A stretch of DNA of 64,000 bases. Origin: Flavobacterium sp. CBA20B-1 (GTDB lineage Bacteria > Bacteroidota > Bacteroidia > Flavobacteriales > Flavobacteriaceae). The notes beneath the pieces were generated by a model that was given only the letters and a program-made list of their open reading frames with translations, was not told where the DNA came from and made no database searches. Below are positions 43,369 to 52,777 of this stretch, one piece after another. The translations under genes were made by a program, and so were the position numbers. The stretch spans positions 2,294,001-2,358,000 of the forward strand of contig NZ_CP092370.1 of the NCBI RefSeq assembly GCF_028473145.1, read 5' to 3'. Position 1 is the stretch's first letter; every line of letters begins with the position of its first letter.

Positions 43369-45350
43369 CAAAAAACGAAAATAACAGAATTTTCTTTGTT
43401 TTCTTCGGAATGCTTGCCATTGGTATTGCCATTTTTGCAAAAATGAGCATCATTCAGTTCAAAGAAGGCGAACAATGGCGCAGCAAAGCAGATAGCTTAA
43501 CAATTAAAGACGAAATCATTCCGGCAAATCGCGGAAATATTTATTCGGCAGACGGTAGTTTATTGGCTACCTCTATTCCAAAATACACGATTTATTTTGA
43601 CCCAATGGCACCTTCGTCTGAAAATTTTGAAAAATACATCGAGCCATTTTCTGATTCTTTAGCAAAAATGATCCCACGAAAATCGGCAAGCGAGTACAAA
43701 TCTTATTTTAGAAAGGCGCGTTCCAATAAAAAAAGATACATTCATATAGCTACCAAATTAAGTTACACGCAATACATGAAAATGAAATCGTTTCCGCTGT
43801 TTAATTTGGGTAAATTCAAAGGCGGAATGATTGTGAACCAAGTACATGTGCGCGAATATCCAATGGGAATGATTGCCAACAGAACCATTGGCTATGAACG
43901 TGTAAACGATGACAAAACCATTACCCGAAAAGGGATCGAAGCTGCTTTTACTGATTATTTAACAGGTAAAGAGGGCAAACGAAAGGTTCAAAAAATGTCG
44001 AAAAGTTTGTGGAAACCCATTCACGATGAAAACGAAATCGATCCAAAAGATGGGTACGACATCACCACCACAATCGATGTGTATATTCAAGACATTGCCC
44101 ATCATGCCCTATTAAGTTCTTTGGAATATTACGAAGCCGATCACGGAACAGTGGTGGTTATGGAAACCAATACGGGACAAATAAAAGCTATATCGAATCT
44201 GGGAAAAATTGGCGATGGATCGTATAGGGAAACTGTGAATTATGCCGTTTTAGAGCGTCATGACCCGGGTTCTACATTTAAATTGGCATCATATTTAGCA
44301 TTGCTTGATGACGGAAAAGCCGATACAGCAACGATTTATGATACGCATAATGGTATTGTAACTTTCTCGGGCAGACAAGTACGTGATTCCAATCGCAGAG
44401 GTTACGGAAAAATTTCCTTAGGTAGAGCCTTTGAAGTATCGTCAAACACCGTTGTTACACAAGCGGTTTACAAAGCCTATAAAGACAATCCGAAGGATTT
44501 CACCGATAAAATGAAAGATTTTGGTTTCAACGCCACATTGGGAATGGATCTTAAAGGCGAACCAAAATCTTATATTCCTGTGCCGGGCGACCGAAATTGG
44601 AGTAAAATTGCCTTACCATGGATGGCTTACGGTTACGGAATTTTGGTTACACCCATGCAAACACTCACTCTTTACAACGCTATCGCAAACAATGGCGAAA
44701 TGGTAAAGCCACAGTTTGTGAAAGAAATTCGTGATGTGAACCAAGTAATTAGAACTTTTGATAAAGAAGTGATTAATCCGCAAATCGTGAAGCCGAAAGT
44801 GGTAAAAGAAATGCAGGCGATTATGAAAAATGTGGTTTTAAGAGGAACTGGTAAAGGGCTTCGCTCAGACGATTTTTCAATGGCAGGAAAAACAGGTACT
44901 GCACAAATGAATTATGGAAACCGCGGTGGTATGTATTATGCCTCGTCGTTCGTTGGATATTTCCCAGCCGAAAACCCAAAATATTCGTGTATCGTAGTCA
45001 TTCACCGACCAACAAAACACAGTTATTACGGAGGGGATGTTGCCGGACCGGTTTTTAAACGAATTGCACAAAAGATTTTTACCGATGTGCCTTCGTTAAA
45101 AGAAATTAAAAATATAGAAACACCATCGCAAAAAGCAATAAAAAGCTATAAAACCTATTACGCAAACGTGAAACAATCGGGCAATGTTATGCCAAATGTG
45201 GTTGGTTTACCAGCGATGGATGCCGTAGCAATTCTTGAAAATTTAGGTTTAAAAGTACAAACTATTGGCTTTGGAAAAGTAACCAAACAATCAGTTGCAA
45301 ACGGCGAAAAAATAACAAAAAAGCAAACAATTACATTAGAATTAAGTTGA
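43359..45350 (+). CDS. ftsI: Septal peptidoglycan transpeptidase FtsI (PBP3-like, with PASTA)
   Basis: A 663-residue class B penicillin-binding protein that crosslinks septal peptidoglycan. It has a short cytoplasmic tail, a transmembrane helix at about 11-29, a dimerisation domain, then the transpeptidase with S305-T-F-K308 (SxxK), S361-S-N363 (SxN) and K511-T-G513 (KTG). A PASTA domain ends the protein (about 610-663, MPNVVGLPAMDAVAILE); PASTA is typical of the Bacteroidetes and Gram-positive versions and absent from E. coli FtsI. It works with FtsW, encoded 4 kb downstream. Confidence 0.95.
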   Translation: MGLAKNENNRIFFVFFGMLAIGIAIFAKMSIIQFKEGEQWRSKADSLTIKDEIIPANRGNIYSADGSLLATSIPKYTIYFDPMAPSSENFEKYIEPFSDSLAKMIPRKSASEYKSYFRKARSNKKRYIHIATKLSYTQYMKMKSFPLFNLGKFKGGMIVNQVHVREYPMGMIANRTIGYERVNDDKTITRKGIEAAFTDYLTGKEGKRKVQKMSKSLWKPIHDENEIDPKDGYDITTTIDVYIQDIAHHALLSSLEYYEADHGTVVVMETNTGQIKAISNLGKIGDGSYRETVNYAVLERHDPGSTFKLASYLALLDDGKADTATIYDTHNGIVTFSGRQVRDSNRRGYGKISLGRAFEVSSNTVVTQAVYKAYKDNPKDFTDKMKDFGFNATLGMDLKGEPKSYIPVPGDRNWSKIALPWMAYGYGILVTPMQTLTLYNAIANNGEMVKPQFVKEIRDVNQVIRTFDKEVINPQIVKPKVVKEMQAIMKNVVLRGTGKGLRSDDFSMAGKTGTAQMNYGNRGGMYYASSFVGYFPAENPKYSCIVVIHRPTKHSYYGGDVAGPVFKRIAQKIFTDVPSLKEIKNIETPSQKAIKSYKTYYANVKQSGNVMPNVVGLPAMDAVAILENLGLKVQTIGFGKVTKQSVANGEKITKKQTITLELS

Positions 45351-46810
45351 AACAATTAAAAGACATATTATACAAAGTATCGATAGATGCTGTTAGAGGT
45401 TCTACAAATGTGGCAATCACTGCTATTGTCTTTGATTCTAGAAAAGTGGTTCCAAACTGTTTGTTTATCGCCCAAAAAGGAACATTAGTAAACGGACACG
45501 ATTATATCGAAAAAGCTATTGAAAATGGTGCTTCTGCCGTAATTTATGAAGATGACCCTAAAGCTTTTGCAGAAAATATAACCTATATTAAAGTAAGCGA
45601 TGCTAACAAAGCATTGGCGCAAGTAGCTGCTCATTTTTACGACAATCCATCAGAAAAACTGTCATTGGTTGGTGTTACCGGTACAAACGGCAAAACCACT
45701 ATTGCCACTTTATTGCATCAATTATTTACAAAAGCAGGCTATAAAGTCGGTTTATTATCAACCGTAAAAATTTTGGTAGGCAACGAGGAATTTCCGGCAA
45801 CGCATACCACACCCGATTCCATCACTATAAACTGCTACTTAAATCAAATGGTTGAAGCAGGTTGCAGCTATTGTTTTATGGAAGTAAGTTCGCACGGAAT
45901 TGCACAAGAGCGTACGCATGCATTGGCTTTTAAAGGCGGAATTTTCACTAATTTATCACATGATCATTTAGATTATCACAAAACATTTGCAGAGTATCGT
46001 AATGTAAAAAAATCATTTTTCGATTCACTCGCTAACACATCTTTTGCCATCAGTAATGCCGATGACAAAAATGGTGCTTATATGTTGCAAAACTGCTCTG
46101 CAAAAAAAATTACATACAGCATTCAAAACGTTGCCGATGTGCATGGCAAAATCATAGAAAGCCAGTTCAACGGTATGTTACTCAACATCAACCAACAAGA
46201 AGTTTGGGTACAGTTGATCGGTAAATTCAACGCATCAAACCTATTGGCAATTTACGCAACAGCTTTAGAATTAGGTTTAACAAAAGAAGAAGTTTTGTTG
46301 CATTTAAGTACCTTAAAAAGTGTGTCGGGTAGGTTTCAATTTATTGTTTCAAAAACAAAAATCACCGCCATTGTAGATTACGCGCACACGCCAGATGCGT
46401 TGGAAAACGTATTAAAAACCATTGCCGAAATCCGCACGTTCAACGAACAATTAATCACAGTAGTTGGTTGTGGCGGAAATCGCGACAGCGCCAAACGACC
46501 GGAAATGGGCAGAATTGCAACAGAAAACAGCGATACAGTCATTTTCACGTCAGACAATCCGCGAAATGAGGATCCTTTTGAAATTTTAAAACAAATAGAA
46601 GCCGGTGTTGAAGCTCAAAATACCAACAAATATCTCACTATTGAAGACCGCCAACAAGCTATAAAAACAGCTTGCAAAATGGCAAAAGAAGGCGATATCA
46701 TTTTAATTGCCGGTAAAGGACACGAAGATTATCAAGAAATAAAAGGGGTGAAACACCACTTTAACGATTTAGAGGAAGTTATCAATTTTTTAAACGAATT
46801 CAATAAGTAA
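45347..46810 (+). CDS. murE: UDP-MurNAc-tripeptide synthetase MurE (meso-DAP adding)
   Basis: A 487-residue Mur ligase that adds the third stem-peptide residue. The ATP loop is [10 protein letters not shown] at 111-120. The DNPR motif ([10 protein letters not shown]) near 405 points to meso-diaminopimelate rather than lysine. The start codon is TTG, inside the stop of ftsI (TTGA overlap): no ATG exists near, and the encoded [11 protein letters not shown] opening matches related MurE proteins. A TTG start with tight coupling may lower its translation relative to ftsI. Confidence 0.95.
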   Translation: MKQLKDILYKVSIDAVRGSTNVAITAIVFDSRKVVPNCLFIAQKGTLVNGHDYIEKAIENGASAVIYEDDPKAFAENITYIKVSDANKALAQVAAHFYDNPSEKLSLVGVTGTNGKTTIATLLHQLFTKAGYKVGLLSTVKILVGNEEFPATHTTPDSITINCYLNQMVEAGCSYCFMEVSSHGIAQERTHALAFKGGIFTNLSHDHLDYHKTFAEYRNVKKSFFDSLANTSFAISNADDKNGAYMLQNCSAKKITYSIQNVADVHGKIIESQFNGMLLNINQQEVWVQLIGKFNASNLLAIYATALELGLTKEEVLLHLSTLKSVSGRFQFIVSKTKITAIVDYAHTPDALENVLKTIAEIRTFNEQLITVVGCGGNRDSAKRPEMGRIATENSDTVIFTSDNPRNEDPFEILKQIEAGVEAQNTNKYLTIEDRQQAIKTACKMAKEGDIILIAGKGHEDYQEIKGVKHHFNDLEEVINFLNEFNK

Positions 46811-46811
46811 C

Positions 46812-48020
46812 ATGCTATACTACTTATTAAAATATTTAGACACCATGTTCGATTTTCCGGGATCGGCATTGTACCAATTCATCACCTTTCGCTCGGGTGT
46901 TGCGTTCATTATTTCCTTATTGGTATCCACTTTGTTCGGAAAAAGAATTATCAATTATTTACGCAGACAGCAAATCGGCGAAACCGTACGCGAATTAGGT
47001 TTAGAAGGTCAGAACGAAAAAGCAGGAACGCCAACAATGGGTGGTGTCATTATCATTATGGCAACGTTAATTCCGGTTTTATTGCTGGCAAAACTAGACA
47101 ATATTTATGTGCTTGTTTTAATCCTCACAACCGTATGGATGGGTGTTATTGGCTTTTTAGACGATTACATAAAGGTTTTTAAGAAAGATAAAGAAGGTTT
47201 AAAAGGAAAATTTAAAGTAGTTGGACAAATTGGTTTGGGAATCATCGTTGGTGCAATTTTCTATTTTCACCCAAATGTTACCGTTCGCGACACGCCAAGC
47301 ATTTTATTGGAAACCGATGTGGTGAGCAAGTTCGACATTAAATCAACTACTACAACTATTCCGTTTTTTAAAGATAATGAGTTTAATTACGGACAATTGA
47401 TTTCGTGGATGGGCGACGGATACGAGAATTATGTATGGTTGATTTTTATTCCCATTGTAATCTTCATTGTAACTGCCGTTTCAAACGGCGCTAATTTAAC
47501 CGATGGAATCGATGGTCTTGCTGCAGGAACATCAGCAATTACAGTAGTGGCTTTAGGAATTTTCGCCTTTGTTTCGGGAAATTTCATCTTTGCCAATTAC
47601 CTGAACATTATGTATATACCCAATTCGGGGGAAATGACGGTTTTCATTGCTGCTTTTGTGGGGGCACTCGTTGGTTTTCTCTGGTACAATGCGTTCCCGG
47701 CACAAGTTTTTATGGGCGATACCGGAAGTTTAACCATTGGCGGAATCATCGCTGTTTTGGCAATTGCAGTGCGCAAAGAAATGTTGATTCCAGTTTTATG
47801 TGGAATTTTCTTGGCCGAAAACCTGTCGGTAGTTTTGCAAGTAAGTTACTTTAAATACACCAAAAAAAGATACGGCGAAGGCCGACGCATTTTATTAATG
47901 TCGCCTTTGCATCACCATTACCAGAAAAAAGGGTATCACGAAAGTAAAATTGTAACTCGTTTTTGGATTGTAGGAATCTTTTTAGCCATTTTCTGTGTGG
48001 TTTCATTAAAATTAAGATAA
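46812..48020 (+). CDS. mraY: Phospho-MurNAc-pentapeptide translocase MraY
   Basis: A 402-residue inner-membrane enzyme that makes lipid I from UDP-MurNAc-pentapeptide and undecaprenyl phosphate. About ten helices are visible. Catalytic marks are [27 protein letters not shown] with the aspartate pair, [23 protein letters not shown] and the HHH motif ([11 protein letters not shown]). A longer loop after helix 5 ([15 protein letters not shown]) is usual in Bacteroidetes. It starts 1 bp after murE. Confidence 0.97.
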   Translation: MLYYLLKYLDTMFDFPGSALYQFITFRSGVAFIISLLVSTLFGKRIINYLRRQQIGETVRELGLEGQNEKAGTPTMGGVIIIMATLIPVLLLAKLDNIYVLVLILTTVWMGVIGFLDDYIKVFKKDKEGLKGKFKVVGQIGLGIIVGAIFYFHPNVTVRDTPSILLETDVVSKFDIKSTTTTIPFFKDNEFNYGQLISWMGDGYENYVWLIFIPIVIFIVTAVSNGANLTDGIDGLAAGTSAITVVALGIFAFVSGNFIFANYLNIMYIPNSGEMTVFIAAFVGALVGFLWYNAFPAQVFMGDTGSLTIGGIIAVLAIAVRKEMLIPVLCGIFLAENLSVVLQVSYFKYTKKRYGEGRRILLMSPLHHHYQKKGYHESKIVTRFWIVGIFLAIFCVVSLKLR

Positions 48021-48021
48021 T

Positions 48022-49353
48022 ATGCGGTTGGTGATTTTAGGTGCAGGTGAAAGCGGTGTTGGAACAGCACTTTTAGGAAAAAAAGAAGGTTACGAAGTAT
48101 TTGTTTCTGATTTTGGATCAATCAGTGAAAAGTATCAGCAAATATTGAACGATGAAAATATTGAATGGGAACATCAACAGCATACCGAAAGCAAAATTTT
48201 AAATGCCGATGTGGTTGTGAAAAGTCCGGGAATTCCTGATAAAGCATCCATCGTAAAAAAATTGCATGAAAAAGGCATTAAGGTCATTTCCGAAATAGAA
48301 TTTGTGTATCAATTTGCAAAAAACACATCAATCGCAATTACGGGCAGCAACGGTAAAACCACCACCACCATGCTAACCTATCATTTGTTAAAACAAGAAG
48401 GATTGAATGTGGGCTTGGCAGGAAACATTGGCGAAAGCTATGCAAAACAAGTGGCTTTGCATCCCGAGAAAATGTTTGTGTTGGAATTGAGCAGTTTTCA
48501 GTTAGATGGAAATATCGATTACAACCCGCATATTGCAGTGATTACAAATATCAGCCCAGATCATTTAGATCGATACGACTATAAATACGAAAATTATATT
48601 GCATCAAAATTTCGTATCACAATGAATCAAACCGAAAAAGATTATTTGATTTATGATGCAGACGACGAAGCCATCGATAATTGGTTAAAAAATAATAAAA
48701 CAAAAGCACAACTGGTTCCTTTTTCGCTTACAAAAAAATTTGAAACAGGTGCCTATTTAGAAGATAACAACATTACAGCAATGATAAACAACGAACAAAT
48801 AACTGTACCTGCAAACGAAATTGCAATAGAAGGTAAACACAACTTAAAAAATGCTATGGCTGCCACTTTAGTTGCGCAAATGATGCGTGTACGCAAACAA
48901 ACAATTCGCGAAAGTTTATCTAATTTTCAAAATGCAGAGCATCGTTTAGAAAAAGTTGCAAAAATTAATAAAGTACAATACATCAACGATTCAAAAGCAA
49001 CCAATGTAAACGCCACATATTTTGCTTTAGAAAGTATGACTGCACCAACCGTTTGGATTGTGGGCGGAGTGGACAAAGGAAATGACTATGACGAGTTAAT
49101 GACTTTTGTAAACGAAAAAGTGAAAGCTATTATTTGCTTGGGTATCGACAATTCTAAAATTATTGATGCTTTTTCACCGATTGTTGACGTGATTTACGAA
49201 GCCGCATCTATGAATGAAGCGGTGCGATTAGCCGCAAATGTTTCTGAAGAAGGCGATACGGTTTTATTGTCACCAGCTTGTGCAAGTTTTGATTTATTTA
49301 CAAGCTACGAAGACCGTGGCACACAATTTAAGAACGAAGTAAAAAAATTATAA
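48022..49353 (+). CDS. murD: UDP-MurNAc-alanine--D-glutamate ligase MurD
   Basis: A 443-residue cytosolic Mur ligase adding D-glutamate. The opening LVILGAGESGVGTALLGKK is a Rossmann-like UDP-binding domain; the ATP loop is ITGSNGKTTTTM near 108-120; later marks are NISPDHLDRYD and YINDSKATNVNAT. Placed 1 bp after mraY and 5 bp before ftsW, in the normal flavobacterial dcw order. murF is not in this cluster. Confidence 0.96.
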   Translation: MRLVILGAGESGVGTALLGKKEGYEVFVSDFGSISEKYQQILNDENIEWEHQQHTESKILNADVVVKSPGIPDKASIVKKLHEKGIKVISEIEFVYQFAKNTSIAITGSNGKTTTTMLTYHLLKQEGLNVGLAGNIGESYAKQVALHPEKMFVLELSSFQLDGNIDYNPHIAVITNISPDHLDRYDYKYENYIASKFRITMNQTEKDYLIYDADDEAIDNWLKNNKTKAQLVPFSLTKKFETGAYLEDNNITAMINNEQITVPANEIAIEGKHNLKNAMAATLVAQMMRVRKQTIRESLSNFQNAEHRLEKVAKINKVQYINDSKATNVNATYFALESMTAPTVWIVGGVDKGNDYDELMTFVNEKVKAIICLGIDNSKIIDAFSPIVDVIYEAASMNEAVRLAANVSEEGDTVLLSPACASFDLFTSYEDRGTQFKNEVKKL

Positions 49354-49358
49354 TTAAA

Positions 49359-50630
49359 ATGAGAAAGTTATTATCCCAATTTCAAGGCGATAAAGCTATA
49401 TGGGCGTACGTTGTGCTACTTGCCCTGTTCTCGTTTATGCCGGTTTTTAGCGCAAGTACCAACTTGGTGCATGTTGTTGGAACAGGTTCTATAGTGGGAT
49501 TGTTGTTTAAACACTTCGGTCACATATTCGTGGGGATTGTAATCATCTTTTTTGTGCATCGCATTCCTTTTGATCGATTAAAATATATTGCACCCGTAGC
49601 ATGGATTCCCGTTTCGGGTTTGCTATTAATTACCGCAGCACAAGGAATGATGATTGGCGGAGCAAATGCCAGCCGTTGGTTAAAAATTCCGTTGTTAAAC
49701 ATTTCTTTTCAACCTTCCTCATTAGGCTGGATTGCATTAATAGCATATGTTGCTTGGTTTTTATGGCGATTTGCCGATGAAAAATACACGTTTGCCTGGT
49801 CGCTTCTTTGGTTGGGCGCTCCGGCATTGTGCATCATTGGGCCCATATTGCCATCGAATTTATCAACCGCTGCTATTATCTTATTCACCATTGGTTTGTT
49901 GTTGTTTGTAGGAAAATATCCTATGAGATACATGACCAAAATCATTACAGCAGGTGCCATTGCTTTGGTTCTTGCAATTGGAATGTTCAAGGCATTTCCG
50001 GATATGGCTCCATCGCGCTACAAAACTTGGGAAGCACGTTTTAGTAGATTTGGTTCGGAAGATAAAGACGAAGACCGTTATCAGATCGAAAACGCTAAAA
50101 TTGCCATTGCTCAAGGGCAAATGTTTGGTGTTGGTCCCGGTAAAAGTGTTCAGAAAAACTTTTTGCCGCAATCGTCGTCCGATTTTATTTATGCCATTAT
50201 TGTAGAAGAATTTGGTTTTTTGGGCGGAATTTCTATATTGATTGTTTACATATTATTACTCTTCCGCTTTTTAGTTGTGAGCAACAAAGCACCCAATTTG
50301 TTTGGAAAATACTTAGCCTTTGGATTAGGATTTTCGATCATTTTCCAGGCGTTTATCAACATGGGCGTTGCGGTTGAAATTTTCCCTACAACAGGTCAGC
50401 CACTTCCTTTAGTTAGCTCTGGAGGAACATCAATTTGGATGACGTGTGTATCATTAGGGATTATTCTAAGTATATCTCGAAAAGAAGAACAAGTAAAGCA
50501 ACAATTGGCAGATCAACAACGAAAACAAGACGAATTTAAACGCGTTTTAGAAGAACAACAGGCAGAAGACGAGTTAAAGAATGAAAACGATTCGGACAGC
50601 AATCCGATTTATGCAGTTTTAAACAAATAA
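49359..50630 (+). CDS. ftsW: Septal peptidoglycan polymerase FtsW (SEDS)
   Basis: A 423-residue SEDS-family glycosyltransferase with about ten transmembrane segments that polymerises lipid II at the septum together with FtsI. Family marks are the NASRWLKIP stretch, FQPSSLGWIALI, the central RFGSEDKDEDRYQIENAKIAIAQG region and the late FPTTGQPLPLVSSGGTS. The C-terminal tail (about 370-423) is a Gln/Glu-rich cytoplasmic extension, likely coiled. Confidence 0.95.
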   Translation: MRKLLSQFQGDKAIWAYVVLLALFSFMPVFSASTNLVHVVGTGSIVGLLFKHFGHIFVGIVIIFFVHRIPFDRLKYIAPVAWIPVSGLLLITAAQGMMIGGANASRWLKIPLLNISFQPSSLGWIALIAYVAWFLWRFADEKYTFAWSLLWLGAPALCIIGPILPSNLSTAAIILFTIGLLLFVGKYPMRYMTKIITAGAIALVLAIGMFKAFPDMAPSRYKTWEARFSRFGSEDKDEDRYQIENAKIAIAQGQMFGVGPGKSVQKNFLPQSSSDFIYAIIVEEFGFLGGISILIVYILLLFRFLVVSNKAPNLFGKYLAFGLGFSIIFQAFINMGVAVEIFPTTGQPLPLVSSGGTSIWMTCVSLGIILSISRKEEQVKQQLADQQRKQDEFKRVLEEQQAEDELKNENDSDSNPIYAVLNK

Positions 50631-50633
50631 ATT

Positions 50634-51728
50634 ATGAAACCAAATCCAAGATTCATTATTAGCGGCGGCGGTACAGGCGGACACATTTATCCGGCAATTG
50701 CTATTGCAAACGAAATTAAGGCACAGATTCCTGCTGCCGAAATTTTATTTGTGGGCGCACAAGATAAAATGGAAATGCAGAAAGTGCCTGCGGCGGGTTA
50801 TAATATCAAAGGATTATGGATTTCAGGCATTCAAAGAAAAATTACGGTTGACAACGCCCTTTTTCCGGTTAAATTTTTATCAAGCTTACTAAAATCGCGC
50901 AAAATCATCAAAGAATTTAAACCCGATGTGGTGATTGGAACCGGCGGTTTTGCAAGTGGTGCAGTCGTTAAAGTGGCGCAGCAAATGAATATTCCAACGG
51001 TGATACAAGAACAAAATTCGTATCCGGGAATCACCAATAAAATGCTGGCAGCAAAAGCAAACGCAATTTGTGTGGCTTATGACGGATTATCGACTTATTT
51101 TAAATCGAACAAAATTATTAAAACAGGAAATCCCGTTCGTCAGGATCTATTAACGATTGATAGCAAACGAAGCGAAGCACAAGAATTTTACGGATTAAAT
51201 CCCAACAAAAAAACTGTCGTTATTTTAGGCGGAAGTTTGGGTGCTCGCAGAATAAACCAATTGGTAGAAAAAGAATTAGCATTTTTCAAAGAGCAAAACA
51301 TTCAGTTAATCTGGCAGTGTGGTAAATTTTACATCAACGATTACAAAAAACACCACAACAACGAAGATGTTTTTGTGTACGATTTTATAGAACGAATGGA
51401 TTTGTTGTTCGCAGCAGCCGATGTGATTGTTTCGCGCGCCGGAGCATCATCAGTTTCAGAACTGGCAATTGTTGGTAAACCTGTAATTTTTATTCCGTCG
51501 CCAAATGTTGCTGAGGATCATCAGACAAAAAATGCCAAAAGCATTACCGATAAAAACGCAGCCGTTTTGTTGAAAGAAACCGATTTAGATAGTCAGTTTC
51601 AAGAGCAAATGCTACGCTTGTTAACAAACAATCAGGTTGCCGAAGCATTGTCAAAAAATATTAAAATATTGGCATTACCAAATGCTACAAAAGATATAGT
51701 AAAAGAAATTTTTAAGTTGGTTAAGTAA
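50634..51728 (+). CDS. murG: UDP-GlcNAc transferase MurG
   Basis: A 364-residue peripheral membrane glycosyltransferase that turns lipid I into lipid II. The N-terminal loop [18 protein letters not shown], the second loop [11 protein letters not shown], and the donor-binding [10 protein letters not shown] and [12 protein letters not shown] are all present. The last 18 codons (from LPNATKDIV) lie in a 57-bp sequence that recurs after the rhuM gene at 52721-52777, where it would encode LPSATKDIV. The original murG therefore probably ended at 52777, next to murC, before the insertion rebuilt its 3' end here. Confidence 0.96.
   Translation: MKPNPRFIISGGGTGGHIYPAIAIANEIKAQIPAAEILFVGAQDKMEMQKVPAAGYNIKGLWISGIQRKITVDNALFPVKFLSSLLKSRKIIKEFKPDVVIGTGGFASGAVVKVAQQMNIPTVIQEQNSYPGITNKMLAAKANAICVAYDGLSTYFKSNKIIKTGNPVRQDLLTIDSKRSEAQEFYGLNPNKKTVVILGGSLGARRINQLVEKELAFFKEQNIQLIWQCGKFYINDYKKHHNNEDVFVYDFIERMDLLFAAADVIVSRAGASSVSELAIVGKPVIFIPSPNVAEDHQTKNAKSITDKNAAVLLKETDLDSQFQEQMLRLLTNNQVAEALSKNIKILALPNATKDIVKEIFKLVK
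51672..51728 (+). repeat. 57-bp direct repeat, left copy (murG 3' end)
   Basis: It starts GCATTACCAAATGCTACAAA and ends GGTTAAGTAA. The copy at 52721-52777 is identical except for one base (A at the eleventh position here, G there). The pair brackets rhuM exactly: the ATG is 3 bases after this copy and the stop codon overlaps the first base of the other. Confidence 0.95.
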
Positions 51729-51731
51729 ATT

Positions 51732-52721
51732 ATGAAACCAAAAGATATTTTATTGTTTAATAGCATCGACCAAAAAGTCAATATTTCTGTTCATTTTCAG
51801 AACGGAACCTTTTGGCTTACGCAAAAAACAATGGCAGAATTGTTTTCAGTGGGTATCCCGGCTATTAGCAAACATTTAAAAAATATCTTTGAAAGTGAAG
51901 AATTAAAAGAGCATTCAGTTATTTCCAAAATGGAAACAACTGCCAAAGACGGTAAAGCTTATGAAACCAATTTCTACCGTTTAGAAGCAGTTTTGGCAGT
52001 TGGTTACAGAGTAAATTCTATTCAAGCAACCGAGTTTAGAAAATGGGCAACACAAACGTTGAATGAATTTATCATCAAAGGTTTTGTAATGGACGATGAA
52101 CGGTTGAAGCAAGGTAAAAATTTCGGACAAGATTATTTTGATGAGCTTTTAGAGCGAATTCGCGAAATTCGTTCAAGTGAACGCAGATTTTATCAAAAAA
52201 TAACCGATTTGTATGCATTAAGCAGCGATTATGATAAAAGTAGTGCACAAACCAAAAGCTTTTTTGCAATGGTTCAAAATAAATTGCATTGGGCAATTAC
52301 AGGAAAAACAGCTGCCGAAATTATTTATAGCGAAGCCGACGCCACCAAATTGTATATGGGGTTAAAAACGTGGAAAGATGCACCTGAGGGAAAGATTTTG
52401 AAAAGTGATGTTTCAGTTGCCAAAAATTATTTGTCGCATGAACACATTACTGAATTAAACAGAATTGTTTCTGCATATTTAGATTTGGCAGAAAATAACG
52501 CTCAAAGAGGAATTGCTTTTAACATGCAACAATGGACCAAATTTTTGGACAGCTTTTTAGAGCTTTCCAATTATCCGATTCTAAACGACAAAGGAAAGAT
52601 AACAATGCTTGAAGCAAAATTAAAAGCAGAAAGCGAATATGATAAATTTCGAGTAGTACAAGATAAATCTTATCAAAGTGATTTTGATAAATTGATTAAG
52701 GAAATAAAAAAAAATAATTAG
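51732..52721 (+). CDS. RhuM-family protein inserted in the dcw operon
   Basis: A 329-residue protein of the virulence RhuM family (COG3943). The N-terminal part FWLTQKTMAELFSVGIPAI looks like a helix-turn-helix, followed by the family core TNFYRLEAVLAVGYRVNS and EFRKWATQTLNEFIIKGF. The C-terminal half is alpha-helical with a Doc/Fic-like helix order, including AEIIYSEADATKLYMG and AENNAQRGIAFNMQQW. No biochemical role is established; homologues often sit beside restriction-modification genes and other accessory loci. Here it lies alone between murG and murC inside 57-bp direct repeats. It has no own promoter or terminator that I can see, so it should be expressed with the cell-wall genes. Confidence 0.85.
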   Translation: MKPKDILLFNSIDQKVNISVHFQNGTFWLTQKTMAELFSVGIPAISKHLKNIFESEELKEHSVISKMETTAKDGKAYETNFYRLEAVLAVGYRVNSIQATEFRKWATQTLNEFIIKGFVMDDERLKQGKNFGQDYFDELLERIREIRSSERRFYQKITDLYALSSDYDKSSAQTKSFFAMVQNKLHWAITGKTAAEIIYSEADATKLYMGLKTWKDAPEGKILKSDVSVAKNYLSHEHITELNRIVSAYLDLAENNAQRGIAFNMQQWTKFLDSFLELSNYPILNDKGKITMLEAKLKAESEYDKFRVVQDKSYQSDFDKLIKEIKKNN

Positions 52722-52777
52722 CATTACCAAGTGCTACAAAAGATATAGTAAAAGAAATTTTTAAGTTGGTTAAGTAA
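52721..52777 (+). repeat. 57-bp direct repeat, right copy (murG 3' end relic)
   Basis: A copy of the last 57 bases of murG, 56/57 identical, still readable in frame as [22 protein letters not shown]. Its TAA shares a base with the murC ATG, which is the tight coupling expected of the ancestral murG-murC junction. Confidence 0.95.

Noticed and set aside
51732..52721. rhuM as part of a restriction-modification or larger defence island
   Set aside because: No restriction, methylase or other defence gene lies nearby; the neighbours on both sides are cell-wall genes.
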